Below are positions 45,858 to 53,680 of a stretch of 64,000 nucleotides of DNA, in pieces (within the stretch, counting starts at the first letter, position 1; the number at the start of each line of letters is the position of its first letter). Under the pieces are notes generated by a model. That model did not search any database. It was not told the DNA's origin and saw nothing but the letters and a program-made list of their open reading frames with translations. Source of the DNA: DASPJQ01 sp035299065 (GTDB lineage Bacteria; Bacteroidota; Bacteroidia; Flavobacteriales_D; UBA2798). Both the position numbers and the translations under genes were made by a program. The stretch covers positions 27,331 to 91,330 of the forward strand of contig DATGXI010000089.1 of assembly GCA_035299065.1 (NCBI GenBank), given 5' to 3'.

Positions 45858-48800
45858 TTACCAAACTCTAAAGTCCATGCTTAAATTTTCTATTCGAGAA
45901 GTTGGTTGCTGTGCACCTTTGCTTAACCTGGTTACCTCCGTTCTTAAATATTGCTGCAATTCGCTTAGCATAATTTGCCCATCATTGTTTGCGTCCGCGG
46001 CTTTGTCTTTTAATCCATGCAACAAACAGTAAGTAAACAATCCGTTTTTCCATTGGTCGCTTTCCATAGCATATTCTACCCCACCGGCACTTGAAATTAC
46101 AGTTGCGCCTGTTCCCTTGCGCAAATCGGTGAACATTTCACTCATTAGTTCGCTTGTTGATTTTAAACCCAGGTTCTTTTTTTGAATCCCCACACCGGTT
46201 GCACGAAATTTAATTTCACCTGCATTGGTATTGGCCATAGCCAATTGTTCTACTTCTTCTTTGTCCACTTCACCGCTATGACAAGCGTCAATAAAGATCA
46301 CTTTCTTTAAAGGCGCAATTCCATCAACCAATGCTTCAAGCTCTTCATAAGGCAATCCCCTTTCGGCTGGATTGTTAAAATCCATATCGTACGTAGCCAG
46401 GTAATAGTTAAAATCTTTATCCAGAACTCCGTGACCTGCAACAGTTATTATAACTACATCGTCACGTTTGGCTTTTTGAAGTACTTCCTTTAGCTTCCCA
46501 ATATTTTCTTTTGTTACCGACTCATTGGTAAGTGAATAAGAGAACACCTTGCTGTAGGCCTGGTTGGTGCCAAAAATTTCCTTTATGTCTTCAGCATCTT
46601 TTGCTGCGTATGCCAAGTCAAACCGCTTATCGCTGTACTTACTGTCTCCAATCGTAATAAGATACATATTGGCTACACTTTCTTTTGTTTTAAAAGTTAT
46701 ATAAACGGTCTCTTTAACGCTCTCTGCGCCCGCCTGGTTTAACACAGAAACCTGAATTTTATTTAATCCCCTGGCAAGAACAAGGTTTAATTCTTTTTTC
46801 AGTTCTTTTGTGTTTTCACTTCTCAGGTTAATACCTGCCGTGCCAAAAAGACTTACATCATTGATATAAACGTTTATGCGGTCAAGATTATGTTCATCGT
46901 CATTTAATGCCAGGTTAAGCTTGATTTCTGCATTGCTCACTACTTCGGGCAGCATTTCAAAATTTTCAATTTTTACTTCAGGAAGGTTCATTTTTCCATT
47001 CAACATTTCTTCGGTGAAGCCCATTTTTTTTAACCTCTTAAGGTATGCGTTTTTATATGCTTTTATCTGCAAGGTATCGGTATTACCCATACGCTGTAAA
47101 AGTATATCGGGCCGGTTATACTTAAGATCAAATTGTTCAATGCCGTATAGTTTATCGCCTTTCCTGAATTTTATTAAGTTAAACGCACGCGATGTTGTTT
47201 TATAATAGTTATCATAACTAATAAAAATATTGTTTTCGTTGTTACAATAATAGGTTACCAGCGGGTCTTTTACCTGGCCATTCATGTCGTATATCCTAAC
47301 GGCCCCGTCATAGCCATATGTTATAAATTTGTTTTCTGCGGCTACAAAGTGAATATAAAAACTGCCAACAGGTGGCGTGTTAAACTGTTTTACAATTTTA
47401 CCCTGAAAAATATTCCACAGACGTGGCGCGTATTTCACATCATAGTCAACAATATGTATAGAATCGTCAAAATTAAAACTCTCGTAAAGGTTAGCAACAT
47501 CCAGCTCAACTACTACCCCATAGTCGGCTAAATACGAATTTTCGTTTCCACGGGTATGGGTGCGCATCATGCCGCTTACACCATCTTTTCGATCAAACTG
47601 TCTTTTGTTTTCAAATTGGCTGCGCTGATTAGCCGTTAAACGGGGCCTGAAAAACCCGTTTTTGGCAAGGGAATCGGCAATGTAATAACTGTTATCACAT
47701 ACAATATCGCAATCCTGGTAACCACAATCTTCGCCAACATACATGCATTTGGCTTTTGAAAGCGTTCGTGATTTCATATCAACAAAGTACTTCGAAAATT
47801 TATTGCTTTCAAAAGGCTTCATATTGAATTCAAAAAAACCATCATGTGCGAAAAAATTCAGGTTCTCAATGCTGCTTGTGTTCACTATGCCGCGTTGGTT
47901 GTAATTAAAATCAATTTCAAATTTACTGGCCGATGGTGTTGTTGAAATACGGTAACTCACTTTGTCATCCGTTTCAAAAAGGGGATGCACATAATAATTG
48001 GTTGCCTTTAAATTCATGATGTCGAGTTCCGCAAAATGTGAACGGTAATTTATATAAGTAACAGCCGGATCAATGGATGCTTTTGCATGACCAATAAATG
48101 GTTTGGTTATTGCTTTAATGGTAACCGTTTTATCTTTCAGGTTTATTTCGGCAAAATTATTATTGAATTCATTTTTCCATACAAGTATTACCTGGTGCAA
48201 AGTATCAACTAAATACCTTGTGTTTGGCAATGTAGCATAACCATCAGCTTTATATTGCGATGTGCTTAAAGCTGCTGTTAAATCCATAACCAGTGAATCG
48301 CGCAACAGAATTAATTCATTTTTATTTAAAAAAAATACATGGCCTGCATCTATAAACTGACCAAGTTCATCGGCATTCGGAACCAATACTTTTTCCGTGC
48401 GGGCATTTATTACCTTGTAAACCCTGGTTTTTTCATCCTTTATAAGCATGTATTCCTCCATTTTGCGAATGATGTTTACATTGTTTTCAACGTACTGAGG
48501 TTTTTTCAGCTTTTGATACAACGGAACATCAACTTTGCCGGGAACAGGTTTATACATCCTGGTTAATTCGCGATCAAGGTAATAAACTGAGTCGGCAATT
48601 GGAGCTGATGTAAATTCCTGGTTCGCATTATAAAAACAATACGCTGACGAATCAGTGCCGCATTTAATAACCTCATACCGGTATCCTTCAATTAAGGTGC
48701 TGCGTACCGTATCGTTATACTTACGATAATTTTCAAATGTTGCCTGGTAATAGGACAGGTTATCTGAAAGATCGCGGCTGGGCTTTATCATTTTTACATT

Positions 48801-50378
48801 TCCGGTCAACAAATCGGTGGTAAGCATGTTAAACTGGTTTTCCAGGTCAGATCCCTCTTCATAATCAAACCAGCTTCCGGTATTAAGATCCACAAAGCTG
48901 AGCATGGTTCCACCCTTATTAAAAAAAAGACGGTAATTCCATTCCGTTCCTGAATCGGAGTCGCCTACATATGAATATGTTTTTTTGTTATACTTAAACG
49001 ACTTTATGAGTGAAAGTGATTTCAAATCAATAAGGTGAATTGTATAATTACGATCCATTATTACTACCAGTGGCAATTGCGGATGAACGGCCGCTTTTAG
49101 CACATTAAATTCAGGAAGTTTAATTTCCCTTACCAGTAAACCCGAATTTCGTTCCCATATTTTAACAACTGGTGATTCGGCAACTGTAACAATGTAACGG
49201 GCATCGCTTGAAAACAGCATTTCCTTTAAAGGCGCTGCAAAACCCAATTGGGGAATTACTTCCACCTCCTGGTTTTTTGGCTTTTTTACAGATGCTATTG
49301 TCTGAGTATACACCGATGATTCACGCAAGTCTGTTGTTTTTCCTTCATGGCGCTTCATGAGCGGCTTTCCAATCTGTATTTGCTTGGGTTTTTCCAACGA
49401 TATAACAAGGCTGTCTTTTGCCTTCAATTCATCGGGCAGATAATCAAAAAACAGGCGTTGTGCGGATGCGTTTTTTGAATTGCCGCGTGGGGTGTACGCA
49501 TTCAGGTACAAGTCAGTTTTCACATTATTAAACGTGTATATTACGTTATTATTTGCCGTTACTGAAAGATCGGCATAGGTAGGCTCAAACGATTTGTTTT
49601 TTTGATTGTAATGTATAATTATGGTGGACGATGACCATTTGTTTAACTTTTCATTTGCTGAAAAAAGTGTTCCGTTTATTAATTTTAGCGAGGAAACAAA
49701 TTCTGTGCACTCAATACTTTGTTCGATTTTTTTGAGCTTACTGTCGAATACATGAATACCGCCAACCACCGAAACAAAAAGCAACGCATTGTTCTCATCA
49801 AAAGCCATACTTTCAAATTCACCAACTGTTTCAGTGGCTTTGTACAATACACTTGCTTTTTTCCAGTCAACTATGTAAATTAATCCATTTTCACCGGCTG
49901 CCGCAAGTTCGGTTTTATTGGTTTTAAGGGCCACCAAACACAAAGGCTGGTCCTGTAATTTAATGCGTTGATTTATTGAAAAATTACTGATTCCCACTTT
50001 CAGCACCTCACCTTTTAAGGTCGCCATGAATAAAAGACTGTCATTTAAATCAAAACCGGTTATACCATTAAAACCGGCAATTATTTTGCTGGCCGTCAAA
50101 TCAAGTACCAACAAATTATGTGTGCCCGTTAAAAGCACCGCTTTATTTTGAGAAGGAAGTATTTTTACCTGTTGAACAAACTCATTTTCGATTTCGTATG
50201 AAAAAGTTTTGTTTGATGCCCGGTTATAGGCATACAGGGCAGAATCGTTTTGCATTAAAAAGGCCACAAACGAAGCATGGTTGTTTACTGAAAACTGCCT
50301 TACCTGGCTGTAAAGTGTGTTGATTGAAAAAACACAAACAAATAATAATGTACTTTTTTTCACATTCATTTTTGTCAT
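45858..50378 (-). CDS. Exported double-propeller caspase-like peptidase, paralog E
   Basis: 1506 residues and first in transcription order. The start is ATG 50378, or the ATG at 50369 (MNVKKSTLLFVCVFSINTLYSQ, a good signal peptide). Residues ~25-270 and ~380-1060 form divergent WD40-like propellers (FSSDARYIVTVAESPVVKIW, MAFDENNALLFVSVVGGIHV). A Cys-containing stretch CMYVGEDCGYQDCDIVC (~870-890) is unique to this copy and could form disulfides. The common module has His1316, Cys1366 (IDACHSG), EF-hand-like loop 1462-1473 (DANNDGQIMLSE) and FRVW at the end. Confidence 0.85.
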   Translation of the reverse strand: MTKMNVKKSTLLFVCVFSINTLYSQVRQFSVNNHASFVAFLMQNDSALYAYNRASNKTFSYEIENEFVQQVKILPSQNKAVLLTGTHNLLVLDLTASKIIAGFNGITGFDLNDSLLFMATLKGEVLKVGISNFSINQRIKLQDQPLCLVALKTNKTELAAAGENGLIYIVDWKKASVLYKATETVGEFESMAFDENNALLFVSVVGGIHVFDSKLKKIEQSIECTEFVSSLKLINGTLFSANEKLNKWSSSTIIIHYNQKNKSFEPTYADLSVTANNNVIYTFNNVKTDLYLNAYTPRGNSKNASAQRLFFDYLPDELKAKDSLVISLEKPKQIQIGKPLMKRHEGKTTDLRESSVYTQTIASVKKPKNQEVEVIPQLGFAAPLKEMLFSSDARYIVTVAESPVVKIWERNSGLLVREIKLPEFNVLKAAVHPQLPLVVIMDRNYTIHLIDLKSLSLIKSFKYNKKTYSYVGDSDSGTEWNYRLFFNKGGTMLSFVDLNTGSWFDYEEGSDLENQFNMLTTDLLTGNVKMIKPSRDLSDNLSYYQATFENYRKYNDTVRSTLIEGYRYEVIKCGTDSSAYCFYNANQEFTSAPIADSVYYLDRELTRMYKPVPGKVDVPLYQKLKKPQYVENNVNIIRKMEEYMLIKDEKTRVYKVINARTEKVLVPNADELGQFIDAGHVFFLNKNELILLRDSLVMDLTAALSTSQYKADGYATLPNTRYLVDTLHQVILVWKNEFNNNFAEINLKDKTVTIKAITKPFIGHAKASIDPAVTYINYRSHFAELDIMNLKATNYYVHPLFETDDKVSYRISTTPSASKFEIDFNYNQRGIVNTSSIENLNFFAHDGFFEFNMKPFESNKFSKYFVDMKSRTLSKAKCMYVGEDCGYQDCDIVCDNSYYIADSLAKNGFFRPRLTANQRSQFENKRQFDRKDGVSGMMRTHTRGNENSYLADYGVVVELDVANLYESFNFDDSIHIVDYDVKYAPRLWNIFQGKIVKQFNTPPVGSFYIHFVAAENKFITYGYDGAVRIYDMNGQVKDPLVTYYCNNENNIFISYDNYYKTTSRAFNLIKFRKGDKLYGIEQFDLKYNRPDILLQRMGNTDTLQIKAYKNAYLKRLKKMGFTEEMLNGKMNLPEVKIENFEMLPEVVSNAEIKLNLALNDDEHNLDRINVYINDVSLFGTAGINLRSENTKELKKELNLVLARGLNKIQVSVLNQAGAESVKETVYITFKTKESVANMYLITIGDSKYSDKRFDLAYAAKDAEDIKEIFGTNQAYSKVFSYSLTNESVTKENIGKLKEVLQKAKRDDVVIITVAGHGVLDKDFNYYLATYDMDFNNPAERGLPYEELEALVDGIAPLKKVIFIDACHSGEVDKEEVEQLAMANTNAGEIKFRATGVGIQKKNLGLKSTSELMSEMFTDLRKGTGATVISSAGGVEYAMESDQWKNGLFTYCLLHGLKDKAADANNDGQIMLSELQQYLRTEVTRLSKGAQQPTSRIENLSMDFRVW

Positions 50379-50503
50379 TTTTTTTAAATCAATTTCTTAA
50401 AATTTAAATGCATTATTTACCTGAATTGACCAGGGCCTATGACGAAAAGTGATTTTTTGGATGTTAAAAGAAATGCAACAACTATTTTAAACCGAAACAT
50501 ACA

Positions 50504-50929
50504 TCACAACTTCCGCTTCACCAACATCCTGTTGCCTTGTAACTGGAAATTCCAGTTTTCGCCAAAAATTGTTTTTAAGTAACGTTTGTAGAGAAGCAAA
50601 CGTTGTGTAGGCATTTCTGAATTTTCATCTTCTTTTGGTTCGCCTGTAAATTCTACTGTATGCAAATTCGGGTGTTCGCGTAAATAAATTTTTACCACCT
50701 CAACCATGGTTGACATGACTTTAAAAACTTCACCACGATTTGTGACCGAATATTCTTCACCGTTAAATTCATCGTTCAGCACTCCAAATGCAACTGTTGC
50801 GTGAAGAATATTATCCTTCTTACGCGCAAAACGCACTTCATATTCCAACCCACTGTCGGTCGTAAAAAGATACGTACCGCCTGATACAATAGCCGGAGGC
50901 GTAATTTTGTATGGTTGAATTGCTGCCAA
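50504..50929 (-). CDS. Hypothetical protein
   Basis: A 141-residue soluble protein: a beta-rich N-terminal part (YLFTTDSGLEYEVRFARKKD) and a C-terminal part with TQRLLLYKRYLKTIFGENWN, which resembles a small conserved family in Bacteroidota that I cannot name. No signal peptide. It lies upstream of the caspase-like array on the same strand, 125 bases away, and is divergent from the TerB/DnaJ gene. Whether it belongs with the array is not clear. Confidence 0.6.
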   Translation of the reverse strand: MAAIQPYKITPPAIVSGGTYLFTTDSGLEYEVRFARKKDNILHATVAFGVLNDEFNGEEYSVTNRGEVFKVMSTMVEVVKIYLREHPNLHTVEFTGEPKEDENSEMPTQRLLLYKRYLKTIFGENWNFQLQGNRMLVKRKL

Positions 50930-50987
50930 AAAAAATTATGTAAGCCCTAAAGTACTATTTTTAACCAAACTAAGCAGAAACAAAAAA

Positions 50988-51731
50988 ATGGGGGTAATTG
51001 GAACCTGGTTAATAACGGCCCTGGCGGGCTTCCTTATATCAGGCAATAACGTTTTAGGCGCCATTCTTGGGCTTGCCCTGGGCGTTATGTATACCACTGC
51101 TTTTAGCCAAAAGCCAGTTATTGTGTCTCAAAATCAGCAAAGTCAGTCAAGTGACTTTACCCAGGTCCTGCTCATTTTAACGGCTCATATTATGAAAGCC
51201 GATGGAAAGCTCATGCGCAGTGAACTTGATTTCATCCGTAATTTTTTTGAACGCAGACTTGGATACGAAAAAACCCAGGAACTCATGGTCCAGCTCAGAG
51301 ACCTTTTGAACAATGACTTTGAGATTAATATGGTATGCCGCAAAATACGCATGGGAATGATTTACCCTATGCGCCTTGAATTGCTGCATTTTTTATTTGG
51401 CATTGCCAGTGCCGATGGTGACGTGAATCCAAATGAACTGGCTGAACTTGAGCGTGTAAGTGCTTATATGGGCATTGGTATGCCCGACTATGAGGCTATA
51501 AAGGCCATGTTTTATAAACGCCATGAACCCAGCAGCGCCTACACCATACTTGAAATAACCCAGCAGGCAAGCGATGAAGAGGTTAAAAAAGCCTACCGTA
51601 AAATGGCGGTAAAGTTCCATCCTGACAAAGTTTCACACCTTGGCGAAGAATATCAAAGTGCTGCCAAAGAAAAATTTCAGAAGGTACAGCAGGCCTACGA
51701 ACACATAAAAAAAATACGGGGAATGCAGTAG
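50988..51731 (+). CDS. DjlA-type TerB/DnaJ co-chaperone
   Basis: A 247-residue protein with an N-terminal membrane hairpin (residues ~5-37), a TerB-like all-alpha domain (~55-170, repeated acidic AHIMKADGKLMRSELDFI and GIASADGDVNPNELAELE) and a C-terminal J domain (~183-247) with the essential HPD at 211-213. This is the DjlA layout. J proteins stimulate Hsp70 (DnaK) ATPase activity, here at the membrane. A small lipoprotein gene converges from the right. Confidence 0.87.
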   Translation: MGVIGTWLITALAGFLISGNNVLGAILGLALGVMYTTAFSQKPVIVSQNQQSQSSDFTQVLLILTAHIMKADGKLMRSELDFIRNFFERRLGYEKTQELMVQLRDLLNNDFEINMVCRKIRMGMIYPMRLELLHFLFGIASADGDVNPNELAELERVSAYMGIGMPDYEAIKAMFYKRHEPSSAYTILEITQQASDEEVKKAYRKMAVKFHPDKVSHLGEEYQSAAKEKFQKVQQAYEHIKKIRGMQ

Positions 51732-51732
51732 A

Positions 51733-51867
51733 TCAGAATAATCGGAACGGAGAAAACAATTCGGTTCCCTCATTTTCCTTCTCATTTCCATCCGTATTTG
51801 CCGACTTATTGCCACACGATGACAGTGCGCAAATGACAAATAACACTATGGCTGCTTTTTTGATCAT
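51733..51867 (-). CDS. Small (44 aa) lipoprotein
   Basis: A short open frame, MIKKAAIVLFVICALSSCGN followed by a polar Asn/Glu/Lys tail ending SPFRLF. The basic start, hydrophobic core and ALSSC lipobox with Gly at +2 and Asn next are what a Bacteroidota lipoprotein signal looks like. The mature peptide would be only about 27 residues. It converges with the TerB/DnaJ gene (stop at 51731, one base away). The function is unknown, and the frame could be fortuitous, but the signal is strong. Confidence 0.55.
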   Translation of the reverse strand: MIKKAAIVLFVICALSSCGNKSANTDGNEKENEGTELFSPFRLF

Positions 51868-51944
51868 TGGTTGAACAAACGTATGAAAAAAAACAATGGG
51901 AGCATTAACCCTTCCTGTTAATTTTCATAAATGCCATATAAATC

Positions 51945-52664
51945 GTGAAAACAAAAACATCTCATTTAACGCAGGCCTTGCTTGTTCCCGCATTGCTTTC
52001 ACTTGCCATGTGGATTGTCTACAAATTGGATGTGGTGTATAAACTTCACTTGTTTAAGTATGGCGTTTTACCACGCACCGGCATGGGATTAAGGGGAATT
52101 TTAACCACACCGCTAATTCACGATACGCATAACAACTACCATGTATTTGAAAACACACTGGCCTTGCTTTTTTTCGGTACGCTTGTATTTTATTTTTACC
52201 GCAAAATAGCTGCGCGTGTGGTCATTTTTTCGTGGGTATTTACACAGCTTCTGGTTTGGGCTTTGGCCAACCCGGTTTACCATGTGGGCATGAGCGGTGT
52301 TATTTACAGTTTTGCATTTTTCCTCATAACCGGTAGCATTATTCGCAAAAACCGCCAGCTTACCGGGGTATTGTTTCTTATCCTTTTTTTATACGGCAGC
52401 ATTTTTTGGGGACTTTTTCCGCTTGTGCCCGGTGTGTCATGGGAATCACATTTATATGGTGCTTTAACCGGACTGGTATTGGGAATTATTTACCGCAAGG
52501 TACCGGCTGACCAGGTTCAAACCGTTCCACCAATTATTGATGATCCTGCTGATGATGACCCCAATGCCTGGTGGAAAACAGGTGTGATTGAAGAGCGCGT
52601 TGATCCAACAATTCATTATCATTACATACCAAAAGACGAACCTGATGACGCAGGAAAAAAATGA
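51945..52664 (+). CDS. Rhomboid-family intramembrane serine protease
   Basis: A 239-residue protein with about six membrane helices. The rhomboid catalytic dyad is visible: Ser117 in GMSG (helix 4) and His169 in WESHLYGALTGL (helix 6). The TPLIHDTHNNYHVFENTLAL segment matches the family's first conserved loop (H-x-N region). It cleaves transmembrane substrates within the bilayer. The start is GTG at 51945, because an in-frame stop lies two codons upstream and the next Met is inside the first helix. It overlaps the nitroreductase gene by 20 bases. Confidence 0.85.
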   Translation: MKTKTSHLTQALLVPALLSLAMWIVYKLDVVYKLHLFKYGVLPRTGMGLRGILTTPLIHDTHNNYHVFENTLALLFFGTLVFYFYRKIAARVVIFSWVFTQLLVWALANPVYHVGMSGVIYSFAFFLITGSIIRKNRQLTGVLFLILFLYGSIFWGLFPLVPGVSWESHLYGALTGLVLGIIYRKVPADQVQTVPPIIDDPADDDPNAWWKTGVIEERVDPTIHYHYIPKDEPDDAGKK

Positions 52665-53319
52665 GCACCCGTTTATTGAGTATTACAAGCAACGCTATTC
52701 GCATGAAGAAATGATTGCGCGCAGCAAAGCCTATTATACCAATATGAATACACGCAGAACGGTTAGGGAGTTTTCAAGTGACCCCATTCCAAGGGAAGTA
52801 ATTGAGAACATTATACTGTCAGCAGGTACTGCTCCTTCAGGCGCGCATATGCAGCCATGGACATTTGTAGCCATTAGTGACCCTATTGTCAAACACAAAA
52901 TACGTGAAGCTGCCGAACGCGAGGAATTCAAGAGCTATAAGGAACGAATGCCCAATGAATGGCTGGAAGATATAAAGCCATTGGGTACCGATTGGGTGAA
53001 GCCATATCTTGAAACTGCACCCTGGCTTATTGTAGTTTTCAGGCACAGTTATCGTTTAAAAGACGGGCGCAAACTCAACAATTATTATGTAAGCGAATCG
53101 GTTGGCCTGGCTTGCGGATTTTTACTGACGGCTATTCATGATGCCGGCCTGGTTGCACTTACACATACACCAAGCCCCATGAATTTTTTAAGCGACATAC
53201 TCAAACGCCCTGAAAATGAGAAGCCATTTTTATTAATACCCGTTGGTTGCCCTCCAAACCCGGCCTATGTTCCTGATATAAGGCGTAAAACACTCGCAGA
53301 AACAGTCGTATTTATTTGA
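52645..53319 (+). CDS. Nitroreductase family protein
   Basis: 224 residues from MTQEKNEHPFIEYYKQRYSH; the frame runs further upstream inside the rhomboid gene but without a good start. FMN-binding features are present: NTRRTVREFSSDPIPREVI (phosphate-binding Arg), APSGAHMQPWTFVAI, and SVGLACGFLLTAIHDAGL. The GLVALTHTPSPMNFL and PVGCPP segments are like the BluB/iodotyrosine deiodinase subgroup. It would reduce an unknown substrate with NAD(P)H. It overlaps the rhomboid stop by 20 bases. Confidence 0.85.
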   Translation: MTQEKNEHPFIEYYKQRYSHEEMIARSKAYYTNMNTRRTVREFSSDPIPREVIENIILSAGTAPSGAHMQPWTFVAISDPIVKHKIREAAEREEFKSYKERMPNEWLEDIKPLGTDWVKPYLETAPWLIVVFRHSYRLKDGRKLNNYYVSESVGLACGFLLTAIHDAGLVALTHTPSPMNFLSDILKRPENEKPFLLIPVGCPPNPAYVPDIRRKTLAETVVFI

Positions 53320-53342
53320 TTGGCAGCTGCTTGAAAAAAAAT

Positions 53343-53374
53343 TTTGCATAGTAGTGTGAATTGTCTTTTATTTG
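53343..53374 (+). promoter_or_regulatory. Candidate Bacteroidota-type promoter of acpP
   Basis: TTTG, 20 bases, then TTTATTTG matches the TTTG-N19-TAnnTTTG consensus in all but one position and one base of spacing. It lies 53 bases upstream of the acpP start codon. Confidence 0.4.
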
Positions 53375-53413
53375 CACCCTGAATAAAAAAACAAACACAA
53401 ACGAAATCTTAAG

Positions 53414-53420
53414 AAAGGAG
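53414..53420 (+). promoter_or_regulatory. Strong Shine-Dalgarno of acpP
   Basis: AAAGGAG lies 7 bases before the acpP ATG. Most other genes of the window lack such a site, so it marks a highly translated gene and fixes the start. Confidence 0.7.
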
Positions 53421-53427
53421 CATTATT

Positions 53428-53664
53428 ATGTCTGATATCAAATCTAAAGTAATTGCGATCATTGTTGACAAATTAGGCGTTGACGAGAAAGAAGTTACCG
53501 AAGGCGCAAGCTTTACAAACGACCTTGGAGCTGACTCCCTGGATACTGTTGAGCTTATCATGGAATTTGAAAAGGAGTTTAATATTGCTATTCCAGACGA
53601 CCAGGCTGAAAAAATTGCAACCGTAGGTGATGCAATTTCTTACATTCAAAGCAACGTTAAGTAA
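53428..53664 (+). CDS. acpP: Acyl carrier protein
   Basis: A 78-residue acidic helical protein with the phosphopantetheine attachment Ser37 in GADSLDTVELIM. It carries the growing acyl chain as a thioester through fatty acid synthesis. Its place directly before fabF and rnc is the standard order in Bacteroidota and many other bacteria. A near-consensus promoter and strong Shine-Dalgarno precede it, consistent with abundant expression. Confidence 0.96.
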   Translation: MSDIKSKVIAIIVDKLGVDEKEVTEGASFTNDLGADSLDTVELIMEFEKEFNIAIPDDQAEKIATVGDAISYIQSNVK

Positions 53665-53680
53665 TTAACCATTTTTTAGT

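Larger units (their letters stand above)
30183..50378 (-). other. Tandem array of five caspase-like sensor-protease genes
   Basis: Five consecutive same-strand genes (starts 50378, 45847, 42331, 38810, 33719) share a ~427-residue C-terminal module, located at 30183-31466, 33756-35039, ~38804-40085, ~42452-43735 and ~45858-47140. The upstream halves differ in sequence, length and domain type. Spacings are 10, 120, -7 and 36 bases, so at least parts are one operon. The 124 bases upstream of the first gene (50379-50502) are the likely promoter region. Confidence 0.85.

Noticed and set aside
30183..50378. Reading the caspase array as a phage-defence island next to mobile genes
   Set aside because: No transposase, integrase, tRNA boundary or other defence gene flanks it; its neighbours are core genes (recF side; TerB/DnaJ side). 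A defence role remains possible but is not supported by context.
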